Notes: a model not told the origin generated them from the sequence alone. A stretch of 64,000 nucleotides of DNA from Dryomyza anilis (GCA_951804985.1 OX638135.1:9501058-9565057); one strand, 5' to 3'; shown: positions 20,442 through 33,395, counted from the stretch's first letter. Numbers and translations: made by a program.

Positions 20442-21135
20442 ATGAATTTACTATTTAATACAAATTTAATAATTATGCATTTGCTTTATATATTTGATTT
20501 ATATATTATATATGTCAGTATATTTTTTTTACACGCATTATTTTAATAAATACACAAATGGTATGCATTTTTTTACACACATATAAATGTAATTTGACAC
20601 TACAGAGGTGTATTAGTTTTTCATATTTTTCTGTGTAAATATATATTTCACACATTCATTGGAATTTACTACATGAATAAGGGGAAACCGGTTTCCTACA
20701 TTTATTATAGTAAATGTTTCTTAGAGTGTACCTAAACATATAAATTTGACTTCTAAAATGCAACATTTCAAATAATATAAATTTATTGCCACTAAGCAAC
20801 ACTGAACACGTGGCGCGACTACTGCTATGGCATGGCATACATGACAACAGCAGAAACCGATAGTTTCATGTACACTCTAAGAAAAATGTATTATAACAAA
20901 TGTAGGAAACCGGTTTCCTCTTATTAATGTAGTAAAATCCAATAAATGTGTAAATCATAAATAAACACAAAATAGTATGTAAAACGAATACACATCTGCT
21001 GTGTCAAAATACTTAAATATGTGTGCAAAAAAGCATACAAAATCCAGTATTTATACCCATAATGTGTATTATTAATATTAATACAGAATGGGTTTAATTT
21101 GCCACAACTTTATATATTATTAATAGTAAATTCAT
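20442..21135. repeat. Foldback element B, copy 6
   Basis: Full-length copy downstream of the LTR element. The spacer has lost a few bases of the GCGCGCTGCAGCG stretch near 20815. A D block interrupted by the LOA-like insertion follows. Confidence 0.8.
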
Positions 21136-21155
21136 TAGTTAAACAAACATATTTA

Positions 21156-21204
21156 AAACCAGTTGGGAAGGTTAGATCACATGGGTTATGGTGTTATTAT
21201 GATA
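21156..21204 (-). mobile_element. Element D, copy 4, 3' part before the LOA insertion
   Basis: The first about 50 bp of a D copy (AAACCAGTTGGGAAGG onward). It is interrupted near TGTTATTATGATA, where the LOA-like element begins. The rest of this D copy resumes at 25851. Confidence 0.6.
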
Positions 21205-22139
21205 CAGAGGTCAGGTTGTCCGATGCCCAGGTGAGTAGGAGATGGAAGAATAAAGCGAAAGATCGCAAAGAGGCTGAAAAGGCTAAAGGCGACGCTGGAG
21301 CTTTCTCTTCCCCAGCTACCACAGCAAAACGCGATAGATCGGTGGAGGTTACTCCGACTGAAGCCGGACCATCCGCCGCTGCTGCTGTTGTGGCTGCCAA
21401 TGCACCTGAGAAGCGCAATGGCAAGAAGTTTAAAACCTTCACTGCTACTGCGAAACCCCGTAACTCCCAGAACTCGACAGTTTCCAGTGATATTGCTTCA
21501 ACAAGCAAGAGCACTGGTGCTTCATGTTCCGGATCGGCTGCGGATGAACTGCCTTCAACATCCACTGGCAGAGGTAGGCTAGCAGTATCATATCGTGATG
21601 CTGCTCGCAAAGCTCTTCCGGTTGCGATTATTGGCAAATTGGGGAAGGAGCAAAATATGAATGATGCAGAAGTAAAACACTGCACCGATCATCTTTGGCG
21701 GCTAGTCAGCACCGGCGGTGTCAGTGCAAACGCAAAAGGCTATGAGACGAGTGATGGCATCATGAAGGTGCTATGCTCGTCTCAAGCCAATTTCGATTGG
21801 ATTGCCACAGCCGTTGCTAAAATCCCCTCCTTGTGCAAATCGCGCTTCGCTGTTTTCAACGGAGACGAACCCAAACGCAGGCGAGCAATATGCTGGATAC
21901 CTGGTCCTATCAGGAAAACAGCGGAAGTGTTTGCCTGCCTACGTGCTCAGAACCAGGGCATCGAAACGAACGGATGGAAAATCTATAGCCATAAACCAGA
22001 GCGAGGTCCGGAGGACAAGGAGGGCTCAACCCTGGTTGTTGGCTTAGACCAGAAGTCGTTAGATGTCATGCTATCTAAGTACGACAACCATCTAAACTTA
22101 TTCTTTGGACGGATCAAATTCCGAATCAATTCCAAATGA
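21205..22139 (+). pseudogene. ORF1 of the LOA-like element, 5'-truncated
   Basis: The frame is open from the element start to 22139 but has no in-frame ATG near its beginning; the apparent start upstream at 21099 lies in host repeat sequence. A basic, Ala-rich N-terminal region (RKEAEKAKGDAG) leads to a Ser/Thr-rich linker. A folded C-terminal part resembling DUF4780 follows (GKLGKEQNMNDAEVKHCTDH, then RRRAICWIPGP). This is an RNA-binding or packaging protein by analogy with other ORF1 products. Missing N-terminus means 5' truncation of the element. Confidence 0.7.
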
Positions 22140-22176
22140 ATAGGCATATGATGAGAAACGAGTTAATTATCCTGTC

Positions 22177-25100
22177 ATGATATTTACTCAGATAAATCTG
22201 CAACATTCTAAAGCTGCTACCGCTTTACTAGGTAAGCGGCTCTCCATGTTGCATACATTACCTCACATCACAGCTATTCAAGAACCATGGGTGTACAACA
22301 AACGCATCTGTGGTCTTAGTGAACTACGTGGTGAAACCATACTATACGATGAGCAAGCCGCAAGGCCTAGAAGCTGTCTTATAGTATCGAAACACTTTGC
22401 TGTCACCAAGTTAACCCAATTCTGTGGGCAAGACCTTGTGGCAGCAAAAGTGAGCTATGAAAGCGATAGTGGATGGAAACATCTGATTGTCGCCTCAGGC
22501 TACTTCCCCTATAACTCACTACTGCCTCCTCTGCCAAAGGCAATTGTTGAGCTCATAGAGTACTGTGATCTTAAGGAGACCGGTCTTATTCTTTGCTGTG
22601 ACGCTAATGCTCAACACACTAAGGGGCAGCAGTAAATGCAACGCGCGAGGTACCAGACTCCTTGACTTCATCATGACCTCCAATCTGAACATTCACAACA
22701 CTGGTAATAAACCCACTTTTGTGACTGCTAGAAGACAGGAAGTGATTGACCTTACTTTGTCTAACTGTAGACTGAGAGAGTCAATCATTAACTGGAAGCT
22801 TCTTAAAGAAGATTCTTTATCGGACCACAGGTATTTCGAGTTTCATACTGACCGAGAGGTGCTGCCCTCTATGACGGTAAGAAACCCTAGAAAAACGAAC
22901 TGGGCACGCTTCAGACATGAACTTGAGAATTCCCTCAATATTCCTGTCAGAATTCGTACCAAAGAAAGTATTGAGACGTCCGTTCAAGTTATGAACGATG
23001 TCATAAATTCTAGTTTTGTACGAACATGTCCGGTACGAAAAACGTTATCTAGACCTCCCGTTCCTTGGTGGAACGCTTGTCTTGAAACCTTGCGCAAGGA
23101 TTCCAGAATGCTTCTAAATAGGGCCCTAAGGAGCAACTTAGACTCTGACTGGTTTCTTTATCGAGCTAAGCAGAAAGAGTATAAGAAACGAATTCGTAAA
23201 TAGAAAAGTGTTTCCTATAAAGACTTCTGCAGTAGCATCGAATCCTGCAGTGAGACTAGCAGATTGGTCAAGTTTCTTAAAAGAGACCGAACTGCTCGAC
23301 TGGACTCACTGCGGAGACCTGATGGCTCGTATACTGAGTCTAAGACAGAGGCACTCAGTGTCCTAGTTGAGACTCATTTTCCGGGAAATCAAATCCACAT
23401 AGGGCCACTTTGTAATCCCAGCACTGGGGACTGCAATAACAACTCTAATGTGACAAAACATGACTGCCAGGTTGCCAGATTGGTTGTGTACGATGAAGCT
23501 ATCCAATACGCAGTGGCCTCTTTTGATGGCTTCAAGTCACCTGGACCGGATGGCATCTACCCAGTCATGCTACAGGAATGTATAACCCAATTGCTACCAT
23601 GCCTAAAGAAGATCTTTAGAGCAAGTCTCGCATGGGCATACATTCCGACATCCTGGCGTTTAGTTAAAGTAGCCTTCATTCCTAAAGTTGGAAGAGAAGA
23701 CTATTCCATAGCCAAGAGCTTCAGACCCATTAGTATGATGTCCTTCATACTAAAGTGTCTAGAAAGACAAGTTGAGCTGCACATCAGAAAAACATCGCTG
23801 TCAAGGTACCCACTATCAACAAGACAACATGCCTACCAACGTGGAAAATCCTGTGAAACAGCATTGCAACATCTGGTTGGCGGATCGAGCATGCTTTTCA
23901 GAGGAAGATGTACGTGATGGGCATATTTGTTGACATCGAGGGTGCTTTTGATAATGCGACTTTTGATGGAATGTGTGACGCAGCTAGAAGGCATGGAATA
24001 GATGAAACATTGGTCAAATGGCTAAGGTCAATGCTTATGTTGTGAATAGAGGTTGTCCTCAAGGAGGCGTTCTCTCCCCCCTGCTCTGGTGTATGCTGGT
24101 TGACTCTCTAGTCAACGATCTCGATGGACCAGGTGTCTATTCCCAGGCCTATGCAGATGATGTTGCCATTCTTGCCACAGGCTTTTCCCTCAATGAGGTC
24201 TGTGTTAAAACACAAAACTCGTTGAACCGAATTGACAGCTGGTGTACTGCAAACCGATTTTCCGTCAACCCTCACAAAACAGGGATTGTTCTCTTCACTA
24301 GGAAAAGAATAATGACAGGATTATCTCTACCAGTACTTAAGGGTGTCACTATTCCTCTGTCTAACGAAGTAAAATATCTGGGCTTAACTCTAGATAGTAA
24401 ACTACTTTGGACAAAACATGTTGAAAATAAAATTTCGCGAGCATTGAATGCCTTCTGGCAATGCAGAGGAATTTTTGGGAAGACATGGGGACTATCGGTC
24501 CAGGTGACTTATGGATTTACACGGCAATGATAAGACCGATGATATCATATGCATCGGTAGTCTGGTGTAACAAGCTGTCGCGAAAATGCGTGACAACTAG
24601 TCTTGCCAAGATTCAGAGAACCGTGTGTCTGGGTGTTACGGGTGCCTTGTCCAGCACTGAATGCAATCTTAAACCTACCACCACTTGACATCTTCATCAG
24701 AGGCGAAGCCATGAAAGGATGCTGGAGACTAAAACGAGGTGGTTTCTGGTTTAATGTTCCCTGGAATATCTCTGACATTGCACTTGACACTCCATTAGAC
24801 ACCTGTCTACTGGAGATGCCCTCTAATGCAATGATAACTGAAATATTACCAAGACGAAATTTTGAGGTCTGCGAACCTGACATTCAAGACTGGCTAACGC
24901 CTGACTGTGAGCCAGGTAGAGGGTCACACCGCATTTTCACAGACGGCTCCAGAACCGAACAGGGATCTGGTGCTGGAGTGTTTGTGGAACCGGATGACCG
25001 CAGATTTCACTTCGCCTTAGGCGACAATGCCTCGGTATTTCAAGCCGAAGTCTATGCTATACTTATGGCTATGGACTACATTGCGGATAATAGATGGCAG

Positions 25101-25682
25101 AACAGGGCTATATCAGTTTGCAGCGATAGTCAGGCTGCTCTTATGGCTTTGAACAACCATGTCATCACATCCAAAATTGTACGTCAACGCAGATCACGTC
25201 TCAATTGTGTTGGTAAATACAATACACTGAAACTGATTTGGGTGCCGGGCCATAAAGGAGTTTCGGGCAATGAAACATCTGACGAACTAGCACGTGCTGG
25301 ATCTGAGGAGAATCCATTTGGACCAGAACCTGTGCTTGGACTACCTGCATCTACGGGAAAATTCGTCATCAGCTCTTGGGTCGCCTCCGCACACAAGAGC
25401 AGATGGCTGAATGAGACGAAATGCAGATTCTCCAAGCTCATGACACCGACGATAACCAAACGATCGGTCTCGTTTATACTTTCCTTAAGTAGAAAGGAGT
25501 GCAGAAAACTGACGGGACTTCTAACGGGACACAACGCATGTGAAAAACACATGAACGCAATCGGCCTGGCCGAAAGCGCCTTATGTTCTGCCTGCGACGA
25601 AGAAATTGGCACCACAGAGCACTATCTCTGTGACTGTCCAGCATTTTCTAGAATTAGAGACAGATCTATGGCACAGACGTGA
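22177..25682 (+). pseudogene. ORF2 of the LOA-like element: endonuclease, reverse transcriptase, RNase H (multiply frameshifted)
   Basis: The endonuclease begins at 22177 (QINLQHSKAAT; IQEPWVYN; CCDANAQH). The frame shifts near 22630, continuing with SDHRYFEF. There is an in-frame stop at 23201-23203. The reverse transcriptase follows (SPGPDGIYPVM near 23545; FVDIEGAFDN near 23930; GCPQGGVLSPLLW at 24052; YADD box near 24150) with frame changes near 23890, 24020, 24500 and 24620. RNase H at about 24935-25300 keeps FTDGS, AEVYAI, CSDSQAA and WVPGHKG-NETSDE. The tail has a Cys/His motif (CSACDEEIGTTEHYLCDC). At least five frameshifts and one stop make it dead, although the active-site residues survive. 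Confidence 0.8.
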
Positions 25683-25850
25683 TGAGAGAGGATCAGCTTC
25701 ACTCTCTATCACACAATAGCCTTCTTAGATTCAATAATGAATCTAAGAAGTATCATTAAAAACCAGTGAACTGGGTCACAGCACAATGGATATAACCCTG
25801 TCTGAGTGCTGTGGCTCTATTTTTTATCCCACATTAAAAAAAAAAAAAAA

Positions 25851-26380
25851 TGTTATAATAGTTAGGATTATCAAAATTATAGTCGGTCTAAGCCGACTAT
25901 AAATACCCTACACATATGAGTGGTTACCATTAAATGTGGTATATAGGTCACCAGGATATACGAATCCCGAAAATAACTACAAACTTTCAATCGCTGAAGC
26001 ATTTCCATTCATTTGATACCCATATATACAAATGGGTAGTTGTACCCAATTTCGATTTTTTTTTTTGTTGAACCACAAGTCGTTTCGCCGGAAACCACTA
26101 TTTTCATGTATTTGAGCATGAGTCAATATATATTTTATAAAAAAAAAATTACCTAAGCACGTATACAGTAAAATTGATCTGTAGATATACATTTTATATG
26201 AGGTATTTGAACATAAGTGGTCGGTTCTCAGGTCACAATAGACCGATCATGCCAATTTTCTTGTTCAGACAGCTTAGAAATATAAATAATCTAAATCTAA
26301 AGTTTCATTGTCTAGCTCTTCTAATTTTCTGTAATCGTGATTTCAACAGACAGACAGAGGGACAGACAGACGGACGGACA
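25851..26380 (-). mobile_element. Element D, copy 4, remainder after the LOA insertion
   Basis: D sequence resumes at TGTTATAATAGTTAGG directly after the poly-A of the LOA-like element. It includes the hairpin at about 25880-25904 and ends in the RGAC tract joined to U. Confidence 0.65.
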
Positions 26381-27016
26381 TTCTGGTAAGTCTCCATTAT
26401 ATATTTTTTTAATTATATTGATTTAATTGGTTGGTTGTAGATTGCAACAATCCATTCTACTGGACCAATATGCTGATCCATAACATTGCATCCTTGCTAC
26501 ATTTTGAATGTTTCATCAACTAGCTCGTCGCAGCACTCGACATGATGGGAATATAGATTTGGCTACAAAATCTATATTCGCATTAGCTCAACATTGCGCA
26601 CAAAAGAACTGTGCGAAATATTTGTATACGCCAAATGTACAATGTACACTATTTTTTTTATTTGCAGCATATTTGGTCTTTCTACATTTTAATTACGTTC
26701 GTAATAGTTGTTAAGTTCATAATAGATTTTTTTTTCAAACTTTATTAAAATTAATAATTATGTACATAATTAATAACATCACAAACAACCTTGGCGCCAA
26801 ACATGATTGATTAAAATATGTATATCATTGATATTTATCTCTATGTAACATTACAGAATCTGCAGTTTTTGAAAATAAACACAATGTAGTCTGTGATTTT
26901 TACACACTTTACATGTAAAAATTAATTTTAACACACACTAAAACATGTAACAAGGATACCGCGATCGCTCTTGTCTGCGTCATTTTCAGAATATGGCATA
27001 CATCGGCTAAGACTAC
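26381..27016. repeat. Block U, copy 4, followed by B remnant instead of A
   Basis: Ends at GGCTAAGACTA, then switches directly to the left tip of foldback B, so block A is missing from this unit. A short internal deletion removes part of the sequence near 26672. Confidence 0.65.
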
Positions 27017-27060
27017 AAATTTAATAATTATGCATTTGCTATATATATTTGAAATTCATT
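27017..27060. repeat. Remnant of foldback element B (both tips only)
   Basis: Only the outermost left sequence (ACAAATTTAATAATTATGCA) and the right tip (AAATTCATT) remain, joined directly. This is what an internal deletion between the two arms of a foldback would leave. Confidence 0.6.
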
Positions 27061-27078
27061 AGTTGGACAAACATATTT

Positions 27079-27648
27079 AAAACCAGTTGGGAAGGTTAGA
27101 TCACATGGGAAATTTTAAAGTAGGTGTTATTACGATAGTTAGGATTATCAAAATTATAGTCGGTCTAAGCCGACTATAAATACCCTACACATATGTGTGG
27201 TTACCATTAAATGTAGTATATAGGTCACCAGGATATACGAATCCCGAAAATAACTACAAACTTTCAATCGCTGAAGCATTTCCATTCATTTGATACCCAT
27301 ATATACAAATGGGTGGTACAACTACCTAATTTCCGACGTTTCGCCGGAAACCACTATTTTCATGTATTTGAGCATGAGTCAATATATATTTAACAAAAAA
27401 AATTTACCTAAGCACGTATACAGTAAAATTGATCTGTAGATATACATTTTATATGAGGTATTTGAACATAAGTGGTCGGTTCTCAGGTCACAATAGACCG
27501 ATCATGCCAATTTTCTTGTTCAGACAGCTTAGAAATATAAATAATCTAAATCTAAAGTTTCATTGTCTAGCTCTTCTAATTTTCTGTAATCGTGATTTCA
27601 ACAGACAGACAGAGGGACAGACAGAGGGACAGACAGACGGACGGACAT
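27079..27648 (-). mobile_element. DINE-1/mini-me-like element D, copy 5, truncated
   Basis: Same body, with a shortened segment near 27315 and an RGAC tract lengthened by one extra AGAGGGAC unit at about 27610-27632. This is microsatellite variation within the array. Confidence 0.65.
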
Positions 27649-28267
27649 TCTGGTAAGTTTCCATTATATATTTTTTAATTATATTGATTTGATTGGTTGG
27701 TTGTAGATTGCAACAATCCACTCTACTGGACCAATATGCTGAACCATAACATTGCATCCTTGCTACATTTTGATTGTTTCATCAACTAGCTCGTCGCTAC
27801 AAAATCTATATTCGCATCAGCTCAACGTTGCGCAAAACAACATAACTGTGCGAAATATTTTTATACGCCAAATGTACAATGTACACTATTTTTTTTATTT
27901 GCAGCATATTAAAAGAATAACATAATTACGATTTTGTCTTTCTACATTTTCGTTCGTAATAATTGTTAAGTTCATAATAGATTTTTTTCAAACTTTATTA
28001 AAATTATTAATTATGTACATAATTAATAACATCACAAACAACTTTGGCGCCAAACATGATTGATTTAAATATGTATATCATTGATATTTATCTCTGTAAC
28101 ATTACAGAATCTGCAGTGTTTTGAAAATAAACACAATGTAGTCTGTGATTTTTACACACTTTACATGTAAAAATCAAGTTTAACACAAACTAAAACATGT
28201 AACAAGGATACCGCGTTCGCTCTTGTCTGCGTCATTTTCAGAATATGGCATACATCGGCTAAGACTA
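27649..28267. repeat. Block U, copy 5, followed by B instead of A
   Basis: Has the same GGCTAAGACTA-to-B junction as copy 4, so the A-less unit was itself duplicated. A roughly 30-bp deletion near 27797 removes the GCAGCACTCGACATGATG stretch. Confidence 0.65.
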
Positions 28268-28944
28268 CAAATTTAATAATTATGCATTTGCTTTATATAT
28301 TTGATTTATATATTATATATATTTCAGTATATTTTTTTTACACGCATTATTTTAATAAATACACAAATAGTATGCATTTTTTTACACACATTTAAATGTA
28401 ATTTGACACTACAGAGGTGTATTAGTTTTACATATTTTTCTGTGTAAATATATTTTTTACACATTCATTGGAATTTACTACATGAATAAGGGGAAACCGG
28501 TTTCCAACATTTATTATAGTAAATGTTTCTTAGAGTGTACCTAAACATATAAATTTAACTTCTAAAATGCAACATTTCAAATAATATAAATTTATTGTCA
28601 CTAAGCAACACTGAACACGTGGCGCGCTGCAGCGACTACTGGCATACATGACAACAACAGAAACCGATAGTTTCGTGTACACTCTAAGAAAAATGTACTA
28701 TAACAAATGTAGAATACCGGTTTCCTCTTATTAATGTAGTAAAATCCAATAAATGTGTAAATCATAAATTAACACAAAATAGTATGTAAAACGAATACAC
28801 ATCTGCTGTGTCAAAATACTTAAATATGTGTGCAAAAAAAAGCATACAAAATCCTGCATTTATACCCATAATGTGTATTATTAAAATTAATACACAATGG
28901 GTTTTATTTGCCACAACTTTATATATTATTAATAGTAAATTCAT
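28268..28944. repeat. Foldback element B, copy 8
   Basis: Lacks the first roughly 18 bases of the left tip, joining directly to block U at GGCTAAGACTA. The right arm is complete. The central palindrome in the right arm is mutated to GAATACCGGTTTCC near 28712. Confidence 0.75.
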
Positions 28945-28964
28945 TAGTTGGACAAACATATTTA

Positions 28965-29542
28965 AAACCAGTTGGGAAGGTTAGATCACATGGGAAATTT
29001 TAAAGTAGGTGTTATTACGATAGTTAGGATTATCAAAATTATAGTCGGTCTAAGCCGACTATAAATACCCTACACATATGTGTGGTTACCATTAAATGTA
29101 GTATATAGGTCACCAGGATATACGAATCCCGAAAATAATTACAAACTTTCAATCGCTGAAGCATTTCCATTCATTTGATACCCATATATACAAATGGGTA
29201 GTTGTACCGAATTTCGATTTTTTTTTTGTTTAACCACAAGTCGTTTCGCCGGAAACCACTATTTTCATGTATTTGAGCATGAGTCAATATATATTTTATA
29301 AAAAAAAATTTACCTAAGCACGTATACAGTAAAATTGATCTGTAGATATACATTTTATATGAGGTATTTGAACATAAGTGGTCGGTTCTCAGGTCACAAT
29401 AGACCGATCATGCCAATTTTCTTGTTCAGACAGCTTAGAAATATAAATAATATAAATCTAATGTTTCATTGTCTAGCTCTTCTAATTTTCTGTAATCGTG
29501 ATTTCAACAGACAGACAGAGGGACAGACAGACGGACGGACAT
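28965..29542 (-). mobile_element. DINE-1/mini-me-like element D, copy 6, truncated
   Basis: Same structure, with the hairpin near 29039-29062 and the RGAC tract joined to U at the standard point. Confidence 0.65.
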
Positions 29543-30201
29543 TCTGGTAAGTTTCCATTATATATTTTTTTAATTATATTGATTTGATTGGTTGGTTGTA
29601 GATTGCAACAATCCATTCTACTGGACCAATATGCTGATCCATAACATTGCATTCTTGCTACATTTTGATTGTTTCATCAACTAGCTCGTCGCAGCACTCG
29701 ACATGATGAGAATATAGATTTGGCTACAAAATCTATATTCGCATCAGCTCAACATTGCGCAAAACAACAGAACTGTGCGAAATATTTTTATATGCCAAAT
29801 GTACAATGTACACTATTTTTTTATTTGCAGCATATTAAAAGAATAACATAATTACGATTTTGTCTTTCTACGTTATAATTACGTTCGTAATAATTGTTAA
29901 GTTCATAATAGATTTTTTTCAAACTTTATTAAAATTATTAATTATGTACATAATTAATAACATCACAAACAACTTTGGCGCCAAACATGATTGATTTAAA
30001 TATGTATATCATTGATATTTATCTCTGTGTAACATTACAGAATCTGCAGTTTTTGAAAATAAACACAATGTAGTCTGTGATTTTTACACACTTTACATGT
30101 AAAAATTAAATTTAACACACACTAAAACATGTAACAAGGATATCGCGATCGCTCTTGTCTGCATCATTTTCAGAATATGGCAAACATCGGCTAAGACTAA
30201 T
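29543..30201. repeat. Block U, copy 6
   Basis: Full block, joined to a long-form block A like copy 3. Together with the A copy that follows, it makes 29543-31494 the paralogue of 15137-17090. Confidence 0.7.
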
Positions 30202-32378
30202 AAAATTTCAAGTCAAGTAAAAGAAAATTTTTATTTCGTGACAGAAATTCGATTCTGACGATTTTAAAGATTATATGCAGTTTTTAAATATGTGTGTGCT
30301 TTTAACTTCCGAACAGAGCTCTCGATTTCATACGAGTATTTTCGAGTAGCCCGGGTACCCGGATGCTCGAAAATCCGGGTAATACCCGGGTAGTTCAAAT
30401 ACTCGGAAATCCCGGGTATTTAATGTTCGAGCTACCCGGGTAGTTTGTTCGAACTGTTCGAGTAGCACGTTTTTTCGAGTAGCTGGGCAAAAGTGGGCGG
30501 AAAGTGATAAAAAGACCGAACAACATTTTATTGCAGAAATCGGTAGCAGACATCGTGGGCAATCGAATGGTACCACTCTCGGTGGTTCATGATCTCCAAA
30601 AGGGGGTCAAAACCCAAAATTTTCCAAAATGGATAGCGAACCTCATTAGAAGACTAATGGTACCCTTTGGAGTGGTCCATTGGGTTAAAACCGCATTTAT
30701 GATCGGAAATCGATAGCGGTAGCGATAGAAGGCTAATGGTACCCTTTGGAATGGTCCACGATCCCCAAAAGGGGTCAAATCCATTTATGACCCAAAATTT
30801 GTATTTCGGAAATCGATAGCGGGCATCATTAGAAGGCTAATGGTACCCTCTGGAGTGGTCCAGGTCCCCCCAAATGGGCTCCATTTTCCACGATGTCTGC
30901 TACCGATATCTGCAAAAATTTCAAGTCAAGTAAAAGAAAATTTTTATTTCGTGACAGAAATTCGATTCTGACGATTTTAAAGATTATATGCAGTTTTTAA
31001 ATATGTGTGTGCTTTTAACTTCCGAACAGAGCTCTCGATTTCATACGAGTATTTTCGAGTAGCCCGGGCACCCGGATGCGATAGAAGGCTAATGGTACCC
31101 TTTGGAATGGTCCATGATCCCCAAAAGGGGGTCAAATCCATTTATGACCCAAAATTTGTATTTCGGAAATCGATGGCGGGCATCATTAGAAGGCTAATGG
31201 TACCCTCTGGAGTGGTCCAGGTCCCCCCAAAGGGGCTCCATTTCCCACGATGTCTGCTACCGATTTCTGCAATAACATTTTTTTCGGTCTTTTATCACTT
31301 TCCGCCTACGTTTGCCTACCCACCCACTTTTGTCCACCCACATTTTTCCAACCACTTCCGACCAACTCCCACATCAAACAAACGAACGGACAGACAAATT
31401 AACCAGCGATTAAATGAGCAATCGTCAATCGAACAAACAAACGAACGAACGAGCTACCCGGATAGCTCGAACAACGAACGAACAATCGAGCTATTGTTGT
31501 GTATCATAATCGTAGAGTTCACAGCTTACATATGATCCACTGTTGTGTATCATAATCGTGGAACTTACAGCGTGCTTATTATCCACAACATAACATAACC
31601 AGTATATTTTTCTTTATGGCATACTTTTAGGGTTAAGCATTGTGCATGTTAAACACAAACAGCATTTAATTGTCTTGGCGCACACAGCTTAACATAGCAC
31701 AGGTATACACGCCCACGTTAAATAGGTCACTCAGATAAACGCTGACTTAGTTATTTTAGAATGATGAAAGTACTCAATTTATTGTGAAATTATAAATACG
31801 CTGACTAAGTTATTTAAGCATGATGAAATTACTCAATTTATTGTGAAATTATAAGAATACGAGGTGTTAAGTAGAAGTTAAGTATAGACTAAGAATCAAT
31901 TGTTTTCGATAAGCTGAACTGTCTACAAATAAGTGTTAAGTATAAGTGTAACCAACTTTTAAAGCGAAATAAAGTGTCTTAAAGTAAAAAAGACCCGGTT
32001 GTTTTAAATAATATAAAGAAAGTAAAAAGGACTCAGTAAGTATAAATAGGATCAAGTTAAAGTCCTAGTAGAAGGACCATTTAACATACAACACTACTCG
32101 AACAAAAGAGCTACTCGAATAGTTCGAACAAACGAACGAACGAACAACCCGGTTTTTGCGAACAACACGGGTAGCTCGAACAATTATTACCCGGGTAATA
32201 CCCTGGTATTTCGAAAAACCCGGGTAATCGAGAACTCTGTTTCCTAATATAAAACGAGACAAAAACGAATTCGTCAGAAATTTCATTTTTTAACTAAATA
32301 AAAGAAAAGGACGACGAAGGAACAAGTAAATAATTCTGTCAGCAGCATTTTTGACGATTTTATGTGATAAGTTTAAAG
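30202..32378. repeat. Foldback element A, copy 8, long form carrying a solo LTR
   Basis: Paralogue of the copy at 15798-20438, including the internal left-arm duplication and the centre repeats. The LTR element in the right arm has collapsed to a solo LTR (31495-32093). Confidence 0.75.
31495..32093 (+). mobile_element. Solo LTR of the gag-only element
   Basis: A single 599-bp LTR with exactly the flanks of the full element (GAGCTAT on the left, CTACTCGAAC on the right) in the paralogous block A. It matches the 5' LTR at seven of the eight sites that distinguish the two LTRs (including CAGCTTAC, TTATTATCC, GCCCACG and TTATTTTAG) and the 3' LTR at one (CTTGGCGC). This is best explained by LTR-LTR recombination after block duplication, with the A at the discordant site being a later mutation in the 5' LTR. 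Confidence 0.85.
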
Positions 32379-32381
32379 ATT

Positions 32382-33376
32382 ATGAATTTACTATTTAATA
32401 CAAATTTAATAATTATGCATTTGCGTTATATATTTGATTTATATATTATATATGTCAGTATATTTTTTTTACACGCATTATTTTAATAAATACACAAATG
32501 GTACGCATTTTTTACACACATATAAATGTAATTTGACACTACAGAGGTGTATTAGTTTTTCATATTTTTCTGTGTAAATATATTTTTTACACATTCATTG
32601 GAATTTACTACATAAATAAGGGGAAACCGGTTTCCTACATTTATTATAGTAAATGTTTCTTAGAGTGTACCTAAACATATAAATTTAACTTCTAAAATGC
32701 AACATTTCAAATAATATAAATTTATTGCCACTAAGCAACACTGAACACGTGGCGCGCTGCAGCGACTACTGCTATGGCATGGCATACATGACAACAGCAT
32801 GGCATACATGACTCTAAGAAAAATGTACTATAACAAATGTAGGAAACCGGTTTCCTCTTATTAATGTATTAAAATCCAATAAATGTGTAAATCATAAATT
32901 AACACAAAATAGTATGTAAAACGAATACACATCTGCTGTGTCAAAATACTTAAATATGTGTGCAAAAAAAAGCATACAAAATCCTGCATTTATACCCATA
33001 ATGTGTATTGTTAAAATTAATACACAATGGGAGCTACCGCTCAGTGGTTAGTGCGTTGGACTGCGAGCCGAAAGGTCCCCGGTTCAAGCCTGGACTGGGG
33101 CTAACAACATCTTTTCATAGAAACATTTTTCTATACCGCGCTACCTCTCGGCAGGAAATGGCAAACCTCCGAGAGTAAAAACATTGCCTATGAAAAAGCT
33201 CTCACCCGCCGTTCGGATTCGGCAATAAACTGTAGGTCCCACCACTTTGAGTACAAATATAACACGCACACCTCAAAATGGTGAGAGAGCTCGGCCTAAG
33301 TTCTTATAGAACTGTAGTGCCAAACTATTATTATATTATTATTATTATTATTATATATTATTAATAGTAAATTCAT
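32382..33376. repeat. Foldback element B, copy 9, interrupted by a SINE
   Basis: Complete left end at 32382 and right tip at 33367-33376. The spacer is shortened near 32800 (a repeated GGCATACATGAC). The right arm is split at about 33030 by the SINE at 33031-33350, with about 20 bp of target missing. Confidence 0.75.
33031..33350 (+). mobile_element. tRNA-derived SINE, copy 1 (longest)
   Basis: The head is tRNA-like: A box (TCAGTGGTTAGTGCG region) at about 33040 and B box GGTTCAAGCC near 33082. The body has CCGCGCTACCTCTCGGCAGG and TGGTGAGAGAGCTCGGCC, and the tail is an ATT-repeat. It lies inside foldback B with about 20 bp of target lost and no clear target duplication. Head, body and tail identify a SINE rather than a working tRNA gene. 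Confidence 0.8.
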
Positions 33377-33395
33377 TGGTTTGACAAACATATTT

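Larger units (their letters stand above)
21205..25850 (+). mobile_element. LOA-like non-LTR retrotransposon, decayed
   Basis: 4.65-kb insertion in element D, ending in a 15-base A run (25836-25850). Probable target duplication is TGTTATTATGATA (21192-21204) and TGTTATAATA (25851-25860), with a 3-base loss in one. The order is ORF1 with a DUF4780-like region, endonuclease, reverse transcriptase, RNase H, Cys/His tail. The DUF4780-like ORF1 together with RNase H is typical of the LOA/Bilbo group in flies. It is GC-richer than its surroundings, which fits a separately evolved element. Confidence 0.8.

Noticed and set aside
21197..21685. 162-codon minus-strand frame
   Set aside because: Antisense shadow of the LOA-like ORF1, driven by its GC-rich codons.
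33031..33120. Candidate tRNA gene with A and B boxes
   Set aside because: The tRNA-like head is joined to a constant body and ATT tail also found at 57411 and 59393, so it is a SINE.
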